A stretch of DNA of 64,000 bases, taken from assembly GCA_012103455.1 (NCBI GenBank), contig WLWT01000001.1:1598001-1662000 (forward strand), given 5' to 3'. Within the stretch, counting starts at the first letter, position 1; each line of letters begins with the position of its first letter. The DNA comes from Gammaproteobacteria bacterium. GTDB taxonomy: Bacteria; Pseudomonadota; Gammaproteobacteria; HK1. Both the position numbers and the translations under genes were made by a program. A model generated the notes under the pieces. That model saw only the letters and a list, made by a program, of their open reading frames with translations, ran no database searches and was not told the DNA's origin. This document shows positions 28,110 to 37,154 of this stretch, in pieces.

Positions 28110-28445
28110 TTAATCTTTCTTGTATTCAAAATATTTAGCGACACGTTGTGGTTTCTTTTGCAGCATTCGCATATGTGCGATGACCTTTTTCTGTAACTGC
28201 TTTTTATTCCTTGCCGGTTTGCCGTTATCAACACCGGCCTTCAAATCACAATCGAGATACTCATCGGGGTTCAATTCCGGTGCATAAGAGGGTAAATAAA
28301 ATATCCCAATTTTATTTTCATGGGCTGACAACCATGCCTTGAAATGTTTACCATGATGAACGCGCAGATTATCCACAACCATATACACTTTTCTCTTCGC
28401 CGACTTGATCAAGCGTTGGCAAAAGTCAATCATGATATAGGGCAC
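28110..28445 (-). pseudogene. IS630-family transposase C-terminal fragment
   Basis: About 110 codons of the DDE domain: VYMVVDNLRVHHGKHFKAWL (second Asp) and IFYLPSYAPELNPDEYLD (PELNPxE motif). The N-terminal half is missing, cut at the repeat end at 28442. It is AT-rich compared with neighbours and distinct from the IS630 copy at 28814-29903. Confidence 0.85.
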
Positions 28446-28541
28446 CTCTAATAATCCACATTCTTAAATCTGATGATCAATAAAATCAGTCGCTTACGCT
28501 CTAACAAAATGTCAAAATCGTAATTTTTAGAGGTGCCCTAA
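28442..28541 (+). repeat. 100-bp MITE-like element with AGGGCACCTCTAA ends
   Basis: Starts AGGGCACCTCTAATAAT and ends AATTTTTAGAGGTGCCCT, the same terminal inverted repeat as the four ~142-bp MITEs in this window but with a different, AT-rich core. A further solo end (TTTTTAGAGGTGCCCTT) lies at 28666-28681, and a coding-like scrap (ENYIWESKLRFLLRDKISLA, minus strand) follows at 28,684-28,790. Confidence 0.65.
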
Positions 28542-28813
28542 ATGCTATAATATAAATAACAGTCCCAGTGGGCGAAGGTGTAGGCAATGTTAAAGTAGTC
28601 GTCACTCGGTGTTGACTGAGAAATCCCAAAGTCATGTAGATAGAAATGGAGCTTATTCTTGAATTTTTAGAGGTGCCCTTGTGTTAGACAAGCAAGGCGT
28701 TCTAATTCTTTAAGCGTACAACCTTTTAACCAGCGATCAGCTAATGATATTTTATCTCTTAGTAAAAATCTTAATTTACTTTCCCAGATATAGTTCTCGT
28801 TATACTAATTTGG

Positions 28814-29903
28814 AAAAAAACTACCCGACATCAATTCAGAATATATCTGACATGCTTTTCATAGAAAAACCGTTTAATTATTTGCGTATTCTGTTGCAGT
28901 GAGTGCAACACCGAACGAGCCAAGGCCACCCGTTGCTCCTTTGTAGCCACCACTGTCCGCCCAATCCGTTGGCTTTTTACGTGATGCCATACTAGCTCAT
29001 CAGGATTGAGTTCCGGTGAATACGGCGGTAACAATACTAACGTGAGCTTACCTTGGCTAGTGCGGACAAATTCTTGCACTTTCTTGGCTCGATGAATGGG
29101 ATGGCCATCAACAACCCAATAGACCGATCGTTTGGCGTTGTGCAGCAAACGCCTTGGAAAGTCGATAAAAACGTCTGCGGTTACCCGTGATTCGCTCACC
29201 ATGAAACGCAGGTGACCCTTCGGCGAAACGGCTGACAGCCTATTCACGCTAAAGCGCCGACCCGTTTTCGCTACAACTGGCGTATCACCCCGTACCCCCC
29301 AAGTGGTACCACGGTGATAATCCGACCGGATCGTCGATTCGTCGCCAAAATAGACCCGCGCTCGGCGCCTTTTCGCTTCTTGTTGTACTTCAGGCCAAGT
29401 TTCTTTTAACCATACCTTAACCTGATCAGGGTCTGGCTCGTATGCCTTAAACCCAGGGCGCTGCGCACTCATCCCCAAACGAGACAGGCTATTGCCCACC
29501 GAGCGCTCACTGACCTCGATGCCAAATTTGTCTTTCAGTCATATCTGAATCATCGAGCGCGTCCACAGGGCATCGTGAAAATCCAATTGCAACGGATTCG
29601 TTTTAACCCGTTCACGTAAGCGATCCGCATATTCATCGGGACACTTTCTTGGGCGGCCCGTGATCTTGCCGGTGGACAGCGCCTGTTCACCACCTCGCTC
29701 ATACCTGGATAACCAATCGTCAATGCAAGAACGATGAAATCCGAGGGCTTTGAGTTACTTTTTCAGGGCTTTCACCTGATAACACTTGCGCAACCGCGTG
29801 CCTGCGGATGGCTTCTCGCGCGGAATGGGGCAGTGAGCGACCGTCTGTCTTTTTCATAGCATCACTATAACACATTTTATCAATTTGTGTCGGGTAGTTT
29901 TTT
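28814..29903 (-). mobile_element. IS630-family element, about 1.09 kb
   Basis: Terminal inverted repeats AAAAAACTACCCGACA at both ends (left about 28814, right to 29903, read inverted). It has inserted into an IS5-type transposase remnant that resumes at 29904. The transposase inside is broken. Confidence 0.82.
28831..29860 (-). pseudogene. IS630-family transposase, broken
   Basis: Read from 29860: KKTDGRSLPHSAREAIRRHA, then a one-base shift near 29,765. The helix-turn-helix continues in another frame (GFHRSCIDDWLSRYERGGEQ), a TGA stands at a conserved Trp (about 29,542), and the downstream 222 codons are open from 29499. The DDE core is complete: VYFGDESTIRSDYHRGTTWG, VYWVVDGHPIHRAKKVQEFV and LVLLPPYSPELNPDELVWHH. 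Confidence 0.88.
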
Positions 29904-30482
29904 GTCGAAGTAGTATCTCCCCAGCTTTTATCGGCTCGTTCTCGGCACGAGAGTTTCTTTGCTTGGGTACATCAACAAAGCTGGCATCCACTATTTGACC
30001 TTTTCGCGCCTTATAGCCTTGAGCATTCAATTGCTCATCGAAATCGTCGAACAGCGTGCGCATCCATTCGCACTCAACGAGTTGTTCCCTGAATAGCCCT
30101 ATCGTTTTAGCGTCAGGGATCTTGCCTTCTGGGGTCAGACCAAGGAAGCGACAGAAAGAATATCTGTCTCTAATTTGATATTCCGCCTCATCATCAGATA
30201 AATTGTATCAATGTTGTAGAACTAGGACTTTAAACATCAAAACGACATCGTAAGGCTTGTGGCCTGCTGTGCTTTTCAGCTCTTTTCTCGAATAACAGTC
30301 AATGTGGGTCTGAAGTGCCCCCAATCTACCAGCCTATTTAGGCTTATGAGCGGGTCGCGTTCATCCAATTTCTGATATCGATTATCTAAATCAAAGAAAC
30401 CACACTGCAACATTGCCTACACCTTCGCTCACTGGGACTGTTATTTATATTATAGCATTTAGCCTATTTTTAGAGGTGCCCT
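29904..30482 (-). pseudogene. IS5-family transposase remnant with 5' element end
   Basis: The element end AGGGCACCTCTAAAAAT stands at 30482 (inverted) and the transposase starts near 30413 (MLQCGFFDLDNRYQKLDERD). Several stops and shifts follow, with a clear C-terminal stretch TLFDDFDEQLNAQGYKARKG, then GQIVDASFVDVPKQRNSR, until the IS630 insertion at 29903. Its end sequence matches that of the MITEs, so this family is the likely source of the transposase that moved them. A ~47-bp inverted copy of its 5' end (28546-28592) lies on the other side of the IS630 element. Confidence 0.75.
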
Positions 30483-30485
30483 TAA

Positions 30486-30787
30486 GGCTATGGGTTGACT
30501 TAAGGCTATGGGTTAAACGTAGCGGCTCTTCTTGAGCCGGTGCTTTCACCCGGTGGCAGCGCATCGCGCCCCAGGTATCTTCGGCATACACACCATCAAC
30601 AAACAGCAGGTGGAAATGAACATTGCGGTTCACAGCACCTGCTCATGTTTGCAATCTTCGCAACGCACTCCTAGAAAACCCTGTTGCAGACGGCCGCAGC
30701 TAAGAAATTCTTCGAATTCACGCTGAATGGAGTTGGGCAGCGAGCACCTCTGGGCTTCAAGGCTCTCCCTATTGATCCGGCGATATG
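30486..30787 (-). pseudogene. IS91-family remnant, internally deleted
   Basis: About 300 bp that repeat, with a central deletion, the IS91 remnant at 35,310-35,890. They share the double GGCTATGGGTTGACTTNAGG motif, the GAGCCGGTGCTTTCACCCGG stretch, and the zinc-finger region around CGAATTCACGCTGAATG. It ends exactly at the first MITE copy. Confidence 0.7.
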
Positions 30788-30788
30788 A

Positions 30789-30931
30789 AGGGCACCTCTA
30801 AAAATGCACTTTTCCCGCGATTGCGGCGTCAGCGCCGTGCTCGAATCCTCAGGTATCACCTATACACTGCGGTTGTGCGCGCGGTGCTTCCTTGCACTCA
30901 CGAAACAATGACTATTTTTAGCAGGCGCCCT
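30789..30931 (+). repeat. MITE-like repeat, copy A (plus)
   Basis: About 143 bp, starting AGGGCACCTCTAAAAATGCA and ending TATTTTTAGCAGGCGCCCT. The core is GC-rich and conserved (ATTGCGGCGTCAGCGCCGTG, GGTATCACCTATACACTGCG). There is no coding capacity beyond chance frames. It is paired in inverted orientation with copy B, with the urea carboxylase gene between them. Confidence 0.9.
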
Positions 30932-30972
30932 TAAGGCTTCACGCACTGGCATTCGAAAAGCTTGCATGCGTT

Positions 30973-33900
30973 TTACTCCGAAGCAATGGGTGACAACCCA
31001 GTCAAGGCTTCACCAGGGCTAACTGGATCTCCTTCTTTACAGCAAAGGGAACTCACCACTGCATCTTCTGTTGCCAATAATGGAAATTCCATTTTCATAG
31101 CTTCTACAATTAGAAGGGTGTCGCCTTGTTTGACTGAATCACCTTCTTTGATGAGTATTTTCCAAATATTTCCGGCAATTTCTGAATAAAGTGGTGTGCC
31201 TTCTATTTCTACGGCGATATCAACTGTTTCTATTTTTTTAACTTCGCCAAAGGCATCACCGCTGTTCCAGTGTTCTACTTCTTTATCAAAGGCGACTTGT
31301 TGTTTGTCTTTAAAATTTTGGATGCTTTCAGCATTTTCTTCTAGGAAAACGTGGTAATCAGCGAGGCTAAAATCTTCTTCGGTGATTTGTATTTCAAAAC
31401 GTCCGTGGCGGAAATCTTCACGCTGTTTTGTCAGTTCTTCTTCTGATACTTCGTAATAACGCACCTGATCAAAGAATTTAAATAACCAAGGTTCATCTTC
31501 TTCAAACTGTTTATTCTTTAGGAATTTATTCCAAATAGGCACGGTACGACCCACTAGTTGATAACCACCCGGACTGTCCATGCCATAAATACACATATAC
31601 ACCCCACCAATACCTACGGTGCCTTCGGCGGTAAAGGTACGAGCTGGATTGTATTTTGAGGTCAGCAATCGATGACGTGGATCTACAGGCACAGCACATG
31701 GCGCACCTAAATACACATCACCCAACCCCATAATCATATAGCTGGTGCCGTAGATGATTTTTTTAACTTCGTCGCGAGTGTCTAAGCCGTTAATTCGCCG
31801 AATAAAATCAACGTTATTTGGCAACCAAGGCGCTTTTTCTTGCACGGATTGTTGATATTTTTTAACGGCTTCTAGAGTAGTGCTGTCTTCAAAAGCCATT
31901 GGCATATGAACCACTCGGGTTTTTAATACCATGGATTCTATATCACCTAAGCCCTCTTCCGTTTCCAACAATGCCTGCATCATATCTTGTTGATGAATCA
32001 CTCGGCTGTCATAGCGAATTTGCAGTGAACGAACACCTGGTGCTAATTCTTCTAAACCCAGAATATCTTTTGCTTTTAAGGTTTCCATTAGGGCATGAAC
32101 GCGGAAACGGAAGCGTAAATCCAACAGCATAGGACCATATTCAATCAATATGTACTTATCACCCGCTTGGCGATAAGCCACTTCTGGCGTTGTATCTGTT
32201 GCCGGCAGTTCCGCTAATACAGTGGCTGAGATGGTTTTTGCTGGCAGTAATTCAGGTGCTGGGAATTCCGTTGGTGAGTCGTAAGCCGCTAATCTTGCAA
32301 TGGCGATATCGATAATTTTTTCTTGCATAAGCGCCTGATCAAAGGTCATAGGAACAAAACGAATGGTATCCCCCGGTTTTACTTGCCCCACTTTCCATAG
32401 CTCACTTTGAACAATGGTAACAGGGCACACAAAGCCACCAAGGCTTGGGCCATCATGGGTCAGAATCACAGGCATATCGCCAGTAAAGTTGATACTGCCT
32501 ATGGCGTATTCGCAATCGTGAATATTGGATGGATGCAAACCTGCTTCACCACCGTCTTTGCGGGTGAAGCTAGGCTTAGGGCCATTGAGGCGGATACCTA
32601 AACGGTTTGAGTTGTAGTGTACTTCCCAATCCGTCGCTAAAAACTCGTCAATGGAGTCTTGCGTGAAGAAATCGGGTGCTCCGTGTGGGCCATAAAGAAC
32701 GCCGATTTCCCAATTGGCTGCTTGGCCATCTGTTACGACTGGATAGCTTGGAATCATTTCTTTCGGTGCAGCAGCAGGCTCATATCCGGGTGCAGGTGTG
32801 GTACAAGCCGCAACCGCCTCTTGAGAGACCGCCAGCATATCCGATGCCCTTAAAGTGCGACCCGCGTGACCACCAAACTGACCAAGGGCAAAGGTAGAAC
32901 GACTGCCCAAATATTCAGGAACATCAAGACCGCCCCGTACTGCTAAATAAGTACGACAGCCTGTTTGAGCTTTACCAACCGAGAGCACTTGACCTGCTTT
33001 AACCGAAATAGGCTCCCAAAAGGCAACTGGGTCGCCATCCAGCATGGCTTGTGTTTTCCCGCCAGTTAAATCAATCAGCGTATCCTGATGGAATTTTAAT
33101 TCTGGTCCAACAATAGTGGCTTCTAATCCGGCAGCACTTTCATGGTTGCCAACGATTCTGTTAGCTAATCGGAAAGCATAATCATCCATTGGCCCCGAAG
33201 GTGGAACACCAATATCCCAATAGCCTTTTCGACCTGGATAGTCTTGAATACTAGTATAGGTACCGGGTTGGATCACCTCAATGCAGTGGGGTTGATATTC
33301 AAAGCTTTCCAGTGCTCGTGTCGCCACATCACCTGAGATAAAACACTCCCATGCGATGACTTGGCGAAGGTAATCTATATTGGTAGAAATACCCGCTAAT
33401 GAGGTTTCATCTAGCGCTTTTTGCATTTTTTCAATGGCCGTTGCTCGGTCTTTGCCTTTGACAATCAATTTAGCGATCATCGGATCATAGAGAGCGCTGA
33501 CTTCTGAGCCCGTGCTGACCCAAGTGTCTATTCGTATGTCTTCGCTTTCGGGGAAGTCCACTAGGGTCAATACACCCGGAGAAGGCTGGAAGCTTTTAAG
33601 TGGCTCTTCCGCATAAATACGCACTTCGATGGCAGCACCTGACGGCTTGGGTACTGCTGAGAAATCTGGCGCTTCGTTGGCAGCCACTTTTAGCATCCAT
33701 TCAACCAAATCCAAGCCTGTTACTTCTTCGGTAATGGGGTGCTCGACCTGCAAGCGGCTGTTCACTTCTAAGAAGTAAAACTCATCACTAGCGCCGTCAT
33801 AGATAAATTCCACCGTACCTGCATTACGGTAATTAACGGATCGGCCAAGATCTTCTGCCGCCTTAAAGAGAGCAGCACGCGTTGTTTCCGGTAAATTAGG

Positions 33901-34629
33901 CGCTGGGGTTTCTTCCACCACTTTTTGGTTGCGGCGTTGCAATGAACAATCTCGCTCGCCCAAAGCCACAACATTGCCTTTCCCATCACCAAAAATTTGC
34001 ACTTCGATATGGCGCGCCTTATCAATAAAGCGCTCTATAAACACGCCACCATCTTTGAAGTAGTTTTCACCTAGGCGTCGAGTGCTATCGAATACTTTTT
34101 TAAGTTGCTCTTCTGAGTCACAGCGGGTTAGACCGATACCACCGCCACCTGCGGTTGATTTCAGCATAATGGGGTAGCCAATCTCAGATGCCGCTGCGAC
34201 TGCCTCTTCGACACTTTCTAACAAACCTGTTCCAGGTGTTAAGGGCACACCGGACTTTTCGCAGAGTTCACGCGAGATATGCTTTAAACTGAATTGAACA
34301 ATTTGCTCTGGTGTTGGACCACAAAAAGCAATTCCAGCCGCTTCACAGGCTTGAGCAAATTCCGCATTTTCACTTAAAAAGCCATAACCCGGTAGAATCG
34401 CCTGCGCACCGCACTCTTTAGCAATACCGATAATTCGATCACCCTGTAAATAGGTATCGGCAACACTGCCTTCACCTAGGGTAAAGGCTTCGTCCGCATC
34501 GGTGACATGCGCACTGTTTACATCCGCTTTTGTATAAACAGCCACTGATCTAATGCTTAATTTTTTGAGAGTGCGAATACTACGCACTGCTATTTCACCA
34601 CGGTTAGCGATTAGAACTTTAGTAAACAT
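30973..34629 (-). CDS. uca: Urea carboxylase (biotin-dependent)
   Basis: 1,218-residue multidomain enzyme that carboxylates urea to allophanate using ATP, bicarbonate and biotin. Domains in order: biotin carboxylase (residues 1-450; IANRGEIAVRSIRTL, ATP-grasp GGGGIGLTRC, FLEVNSRLQVEHPITEE), AHS2-type (455-780; VIQPGTYTSIQDYPGRKGYW, VPPSGPMDDYAFRLANRIVG), AHS1-type (about 810-1,030), and a C-terminal biotinyl domain with VEAMKMEF. A GGGAGG ribosome site precedes the ATG. The gene is intact but AT-rich relative to the window, and it is enclosed by inverted MITEs. No allophanate hydrolase or urea transporter is nearby, so it looks like an orphan acquired by transfer. Confidence 0.94.
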   Translation of the reverse strand: MFTKVLIANRGEIAVRSIRTLKKLSIRSVAVYTKADVNSAHVTDADEAFTLGEGSVADTYLQGDRIIGIAKECGAQAILPGYGFLSENAEFAQACEAAGIAFCGPTPEQIVQFSLKHISRELCEKSGVPLTPGTGLLESVEEAVAAASEIGYPIMLKSTAGGGGIGLTRCDSEEQLKKVFDSTRRLGENYFKDGGVFIERFIDKARHIEVQIFGDGKGNVVALGERDCSLQRRNQKVVEETPAPNLPETTRAALFKAAEDLGRSVNYRNAGTVEFIYDGASDEFYFLEVNSRLQVEHPITEEVTGLDLVEWMLKVAANEAPDFSAVPKPSGAAIEVRIYAEEPLKSFQPSPGVLTLVDFPESEDIRIDTWVSTGSEVSALYDPMIAKLIVKGKDRATAIEKMQKALDETSLAGISTNIDYLRQVIAWECFISGDVATRALESFEYQPHCIEVIQPGTYTSIQDYPGRKGYWDIGVPPSGPMDDYAFRLANRIVGNHESAAGLEATIVGPELKFHQDTLIDLTGGKTQAMLDGDPVAFWEPISVKAGQVLSVGKAQTGCRTYLAVRGGLDVPEYLGSRSTFALGQFGGHAGRTLRASDMLAVSQEAVAACTTPAPGYEPAAAPKEMIPSYPVVTDGQAANWEIGVLYGPHGAPDFFTQDSIDEFLATDWEVHYNSNRLGIRLNGPKPSFTRKDGGEAGLHPSNIHDCEYAIGSINFTGDMPVILTHDGPSLGGFVCPVTIVQSELWKVGQVKPGDTIRFVPMTFDQALMQEKIIDIAIARLAAYDSPTEFPAPELLPAKTISATVLAELPATDTTPEVAYRQAGDKYILIEYGPMLLDLRFRFRVHALMETLKAKDILGLEELAPGVRSLQIRYDSRVIHQQDMMQALLETEEGLGDIESMVLKTRVVHMPMAFEDSTTLEAVKKYQQSVQEKAPWLPNNVDFIRRINGLDTRDEVKKIIYGTSYMIMGLGDVYLGAPCAVPVDPRHRLLTSKYNPARTFTAEGTVGIGGVYMCIYGMDSPGGYQLVGRTVPIWNKFLKNKQFEEDEPWLFKFFDQVRYYEVSEEELTKQREDFRHGRFEIQITEEDFSLADYHVFLEENAESIQNFKDKQQVAFDKEVEHWNSGDAFGEVKKIETVDIAVEIEGTPLYSEIAGNIWKILIKEGDSVKQGDTLLIVEAMKMEFPLLATEDAVVSSLCCKEGDPVSPGEALTGLSPIASE

Positions 34630-34664
34630 GATCGAGCCTCCCTGATTATGAATTTAGCGATTTA

Positions 34665-34806
34665 AGGGCGCCGCTAAAAATAGTCATTGTTTCGTGAGTG
34701 CAAGGAAGCACCGCGCGCGCAACCGCAGTGTATAGGTGATACCTGAGGATTCGAGCACAGAGCTGACGCCGCCATCGCGGAAAAAGTGCATTTTTAGCAG
34801 GTGCCC
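34665..34806 (-). repeat. MITE-like repeat, copy B (minus)
   Basis: About 142 bp, the inverted counterpart of copy A (AGGGCGCCGCTAAAAATAGT at its left, TGCATTTTTAGCAGGTGCCC at its right). It is inserted in an IS4-type transposase remnant, immediately upstream of the urea carboxylase gene, and may carry or displace its promoter. Confidence 0.9.
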
Positions 34807-35165
34807 ATAAATCGATGGTCGATGCATCCAAGGAATAAAGCTTATTTTTAAAGCGAAATCCATCCTTAAGCGCCAAGCTTTGACATCGTGTCGGTTGCTT
34901 CCAAAATAATCCTTCGTAGAGTGGGTAAGGCTGTTGCTCGTTCATACGAGCCAGAGAACTTCGGCTGACCTTAGCGATACCCAAATGGTAATTTTTGTGG
35001 CGTTGTTTATCCAAGTTGCTGACAATATCTCGCAAACTACAGCGACCGGCGAGTTGGGCAAAACTCAACGACACAAACTGTGATCAGCGTGACATTTTCC
35101 TCAATGCACGGCTTTTATGACGGGTTTTTGCAAGCGTTTCAAAATCATCGCCGTGCGCCCGTGGC
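34807..35165 (-). pseudogene. IS4-family transposase N-terminal remnant
   Basis: Minus-strand frame: FAQLAGRCSLRDIVSNLDKQ, RHKNYHLGIAKVSRSSLARM, NEQQPYPLYEGLFWK and KNKLYSLDASTIDL (first catalytic Asp). A TGA replaces the expected Trp in MSRWSQF near 35,082. The gene is cut after ASTIDL by MITE copy B, and the remainder is gone. Confidence 0.8.
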
Positions 35166-36148
35166 GGCACAGTTTGCCAGGTGAAAACCTTGAGTGGCCG
35201 AACAGCGGCTGCATCGCACCCGCCCCTCGCTGCGCAAAGACCAGGTAGCTGTTGCCGGCGTCCCGCTCAAGCAATCCTCCCCTCTCAAGGAACCGGACAA
35301 CACGTTGACTTCAGGCTATGGGTTGACTTCAGGCTATGGGTTAAACATAGCAGCTCTTCTTGAGCCGGTGCCTTCACCCGGTGGCAGCGCATCGCGCCCC
35401 AGTTATCTTCGGCATACACATTATGCAAGAAACAGCAGGTGGAAATTAACATTGAGGTTCAGAGCGCTGCCAAAGCGTTGAATCAAGGTGACCGCGCCGG
35501 TTTGTGCTGCCGCCTTGCGCAATCCAGCCTGTTTGACACGATGGGTGGATAAAAGGCTAGGCAGACAATGCCCAGCATCTGACCCATCAACTGCGCATCG
35601 CTGGCAAACAGAAAACGCAGTTGAAACGGCAAGCTCAACACCCATGGGCGCATGGGTTCGCGTGGTCATACCTCTTCTACCAGCAAGGCCGCACTCTCGG
35701 CCATACGGCGTGCCCCACAGCTTGGGCAAAAGCCTGCCCGCTTACAGCTAAAGGCTACCCGCCGCTCATGTTGGCAATCTTCGCAACGCATCCCTAGACA
35801 ACCCTGTTGCAGACGGCCACAGCTAAGAGATTCTTCGAATTCACGTTGAACGTAGTTGGGCAGCGAGCACCCTTGGGCTGCAAGGCTCTCCTTAAATACC
35901 CGATAGTGAAATACCCGATAGTAAATACTCGATAGGGTTGCACGGTAATCTGGTAGAGAAGGGTTGTTTCCGGCTGATGGCGCTCGTACTGAAACCCGCC
36001 CAACCTGCTGGCAGTCCTTGCCGGTTGCATGAGACATTCTTTTGAATAGCGCAAATATATACTGCCTACCCCTGGCCGGGCCTTTTATGCAACGCGAACA
36101 GCGCTGGCTCTCCCATGATGTGTGGTCGCTTGGCTTGGAAGAGCACAA
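35166..36148 (-). pseudogene. IS91-family transposase remnant
   Basis: The N-terminal zinc-binding region is readable from 36148: LAAQGCSLPNYVQREFEESL, LGMRCEDCQHERRVAFSC and KRAGFCPSCGARRMAESAAL. Beyond 35,666 the frame is lost repeatedly, with pieces such as FQLRFLFASDAQLMGQMLG and LNLNVNFHLLF. The N-terminus is also disordered by short duplications (CCCGATAGT repeats at 35,900-35,935). It is related to the remnants at 30486-30787 and 43985-44365. Confidence 0.78.
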
Positions 36149-36387
36149 CCGGCTATGCCTCTTGCTGACTTGCGCAGGTCGTTCAACCGGTGTCTACACC
36201 GGCCCAGTTGTTCCCGCAACAACAGGCAGATGTCCCAGGGTATGACCCCCAACTTTCATTACGCGAACGCCCGCTTGACCCAACGCAGCCCCGTGCAGAT
36301 GGAGGACTTCGTGGTCCCGTGCCTACTCGTCCCGGCTGCCTGGGTAGTCATGGCGAGCACAGGGGCCGAGGGCGAATATGAACTAAT
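36149..36387. other. Gene-free stretch between IS91 remnant and CaiB remnant
   Basis: No recognisable gene or RNA. It probably contains the original end of the IS91 element and the breakpoint that removed the 5' half of the CoA-transferase gene. Confidence 0.4.
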
Positions 36388-37063
36388 ATGAATTGTGGAG
36401 TCATGGTCAAGCAATGCCATAACAAGGCGCTGGGCGTGGTCGCGGCTATGTTCGAGGCTAAACGCTCCGGGCAAGGACAGACGGTGGATGCTGCGATGAT
36501 AGACGGCGCCGCTTCGTTGATGACGGCGGCCTATGGCTTGTGGGGCTCTGGCGCCGCGGCTAATCCGCGTGGTTACAACATCTTGGATAGCGGCGCCCAT
36601 TTCTACGAGGTCTACGAAACCAGCGATGGCAAATACATATCCCTCGCGCCCATTGAGGAGAAGTTCTACGCGCAATTGCTGCAACGGTTAGGGGTGAGCG
36701 CGGACCAACTTCCGCACAGCCGCGGCGTGGCCGCTGCTTAAGGAGCGGTTGGCTGCTCTCATCGGCCGTAAAACCCGGGAGCAGTGGTGTGAGATTTTGG
36801 AGGCGAGTGACGTGTGCTTTGCGCCGGTGTTGGAACTGGCCGAGGCGCACGCGCACCGGCACAACGCTGAGCGTGAGACCTTCGTCAACCGCGGCGGAGT
36901 GATTCAGCCGAATGCGGCGCCCCGCTTTAGCCGCACCCCCTCGGCCATTCGGCGGGCACCGGCGGCGGTGGGGGAAAACACCCGTGAGGTGCTGGCGGCT
37001 TGGGGGTTCGATGAGTCACGGGTCGATGCTTTGTTCGCCGCCAAAGTAGTGGCAGGGTCGTAG
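36388..37063 (+). pseudogene. CaiB/BaiF-family CoA transferase, 5'-truncated and frameshifted
   Basis: C-terminal half of a formyl-CoA-transferase / alpha-methylacyl-CoA racemase family protein. Frame one reads EAKRSGQGQTVDAAMIDGAA, LDSGAHFYEVYETSDGKYIS and LAPIEEKFYAQLLQRLGVS. After a one-base shift near 36,713 the second frame gives PLLKERLAALIGRKTREQW, CFAPVLELAEA and APAAVGENTREVLAAWGF. The N-terminal CoA-binding region and active-site Asp are absent. Confidence 0.88.
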
Positions 37064-37140
37064 TGGCCTGGGCCGTAGTACCAGGGCCGTATTACCGGGC
37101 GGTAGTGGCCTGGGCGGTAGTGGCAGGGACGGGCCCGCCT
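37062..37140. repeat. Degenerate GC-rich tandem repeat between convergent genes
   Basis: Several imperfect units of about 16 bp built on GTAGTGGCCTGGGC and variants, between the end of the CaiB remnant and the tctA stop. It could form secondary structure and act as a shared transcription end, but no clean hairpin plus T-run is seen. Confidence 0.6.
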
Positions 37141-37154
37141 AGTGGCGGCCGGGC

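Noticed and set aside
29499..29560. Second selenocysteine candidate at the TGA in the IS630 transposase
   Set aside because: The expected residue is Trp, not Cys, and the gene also carries a frameshift.
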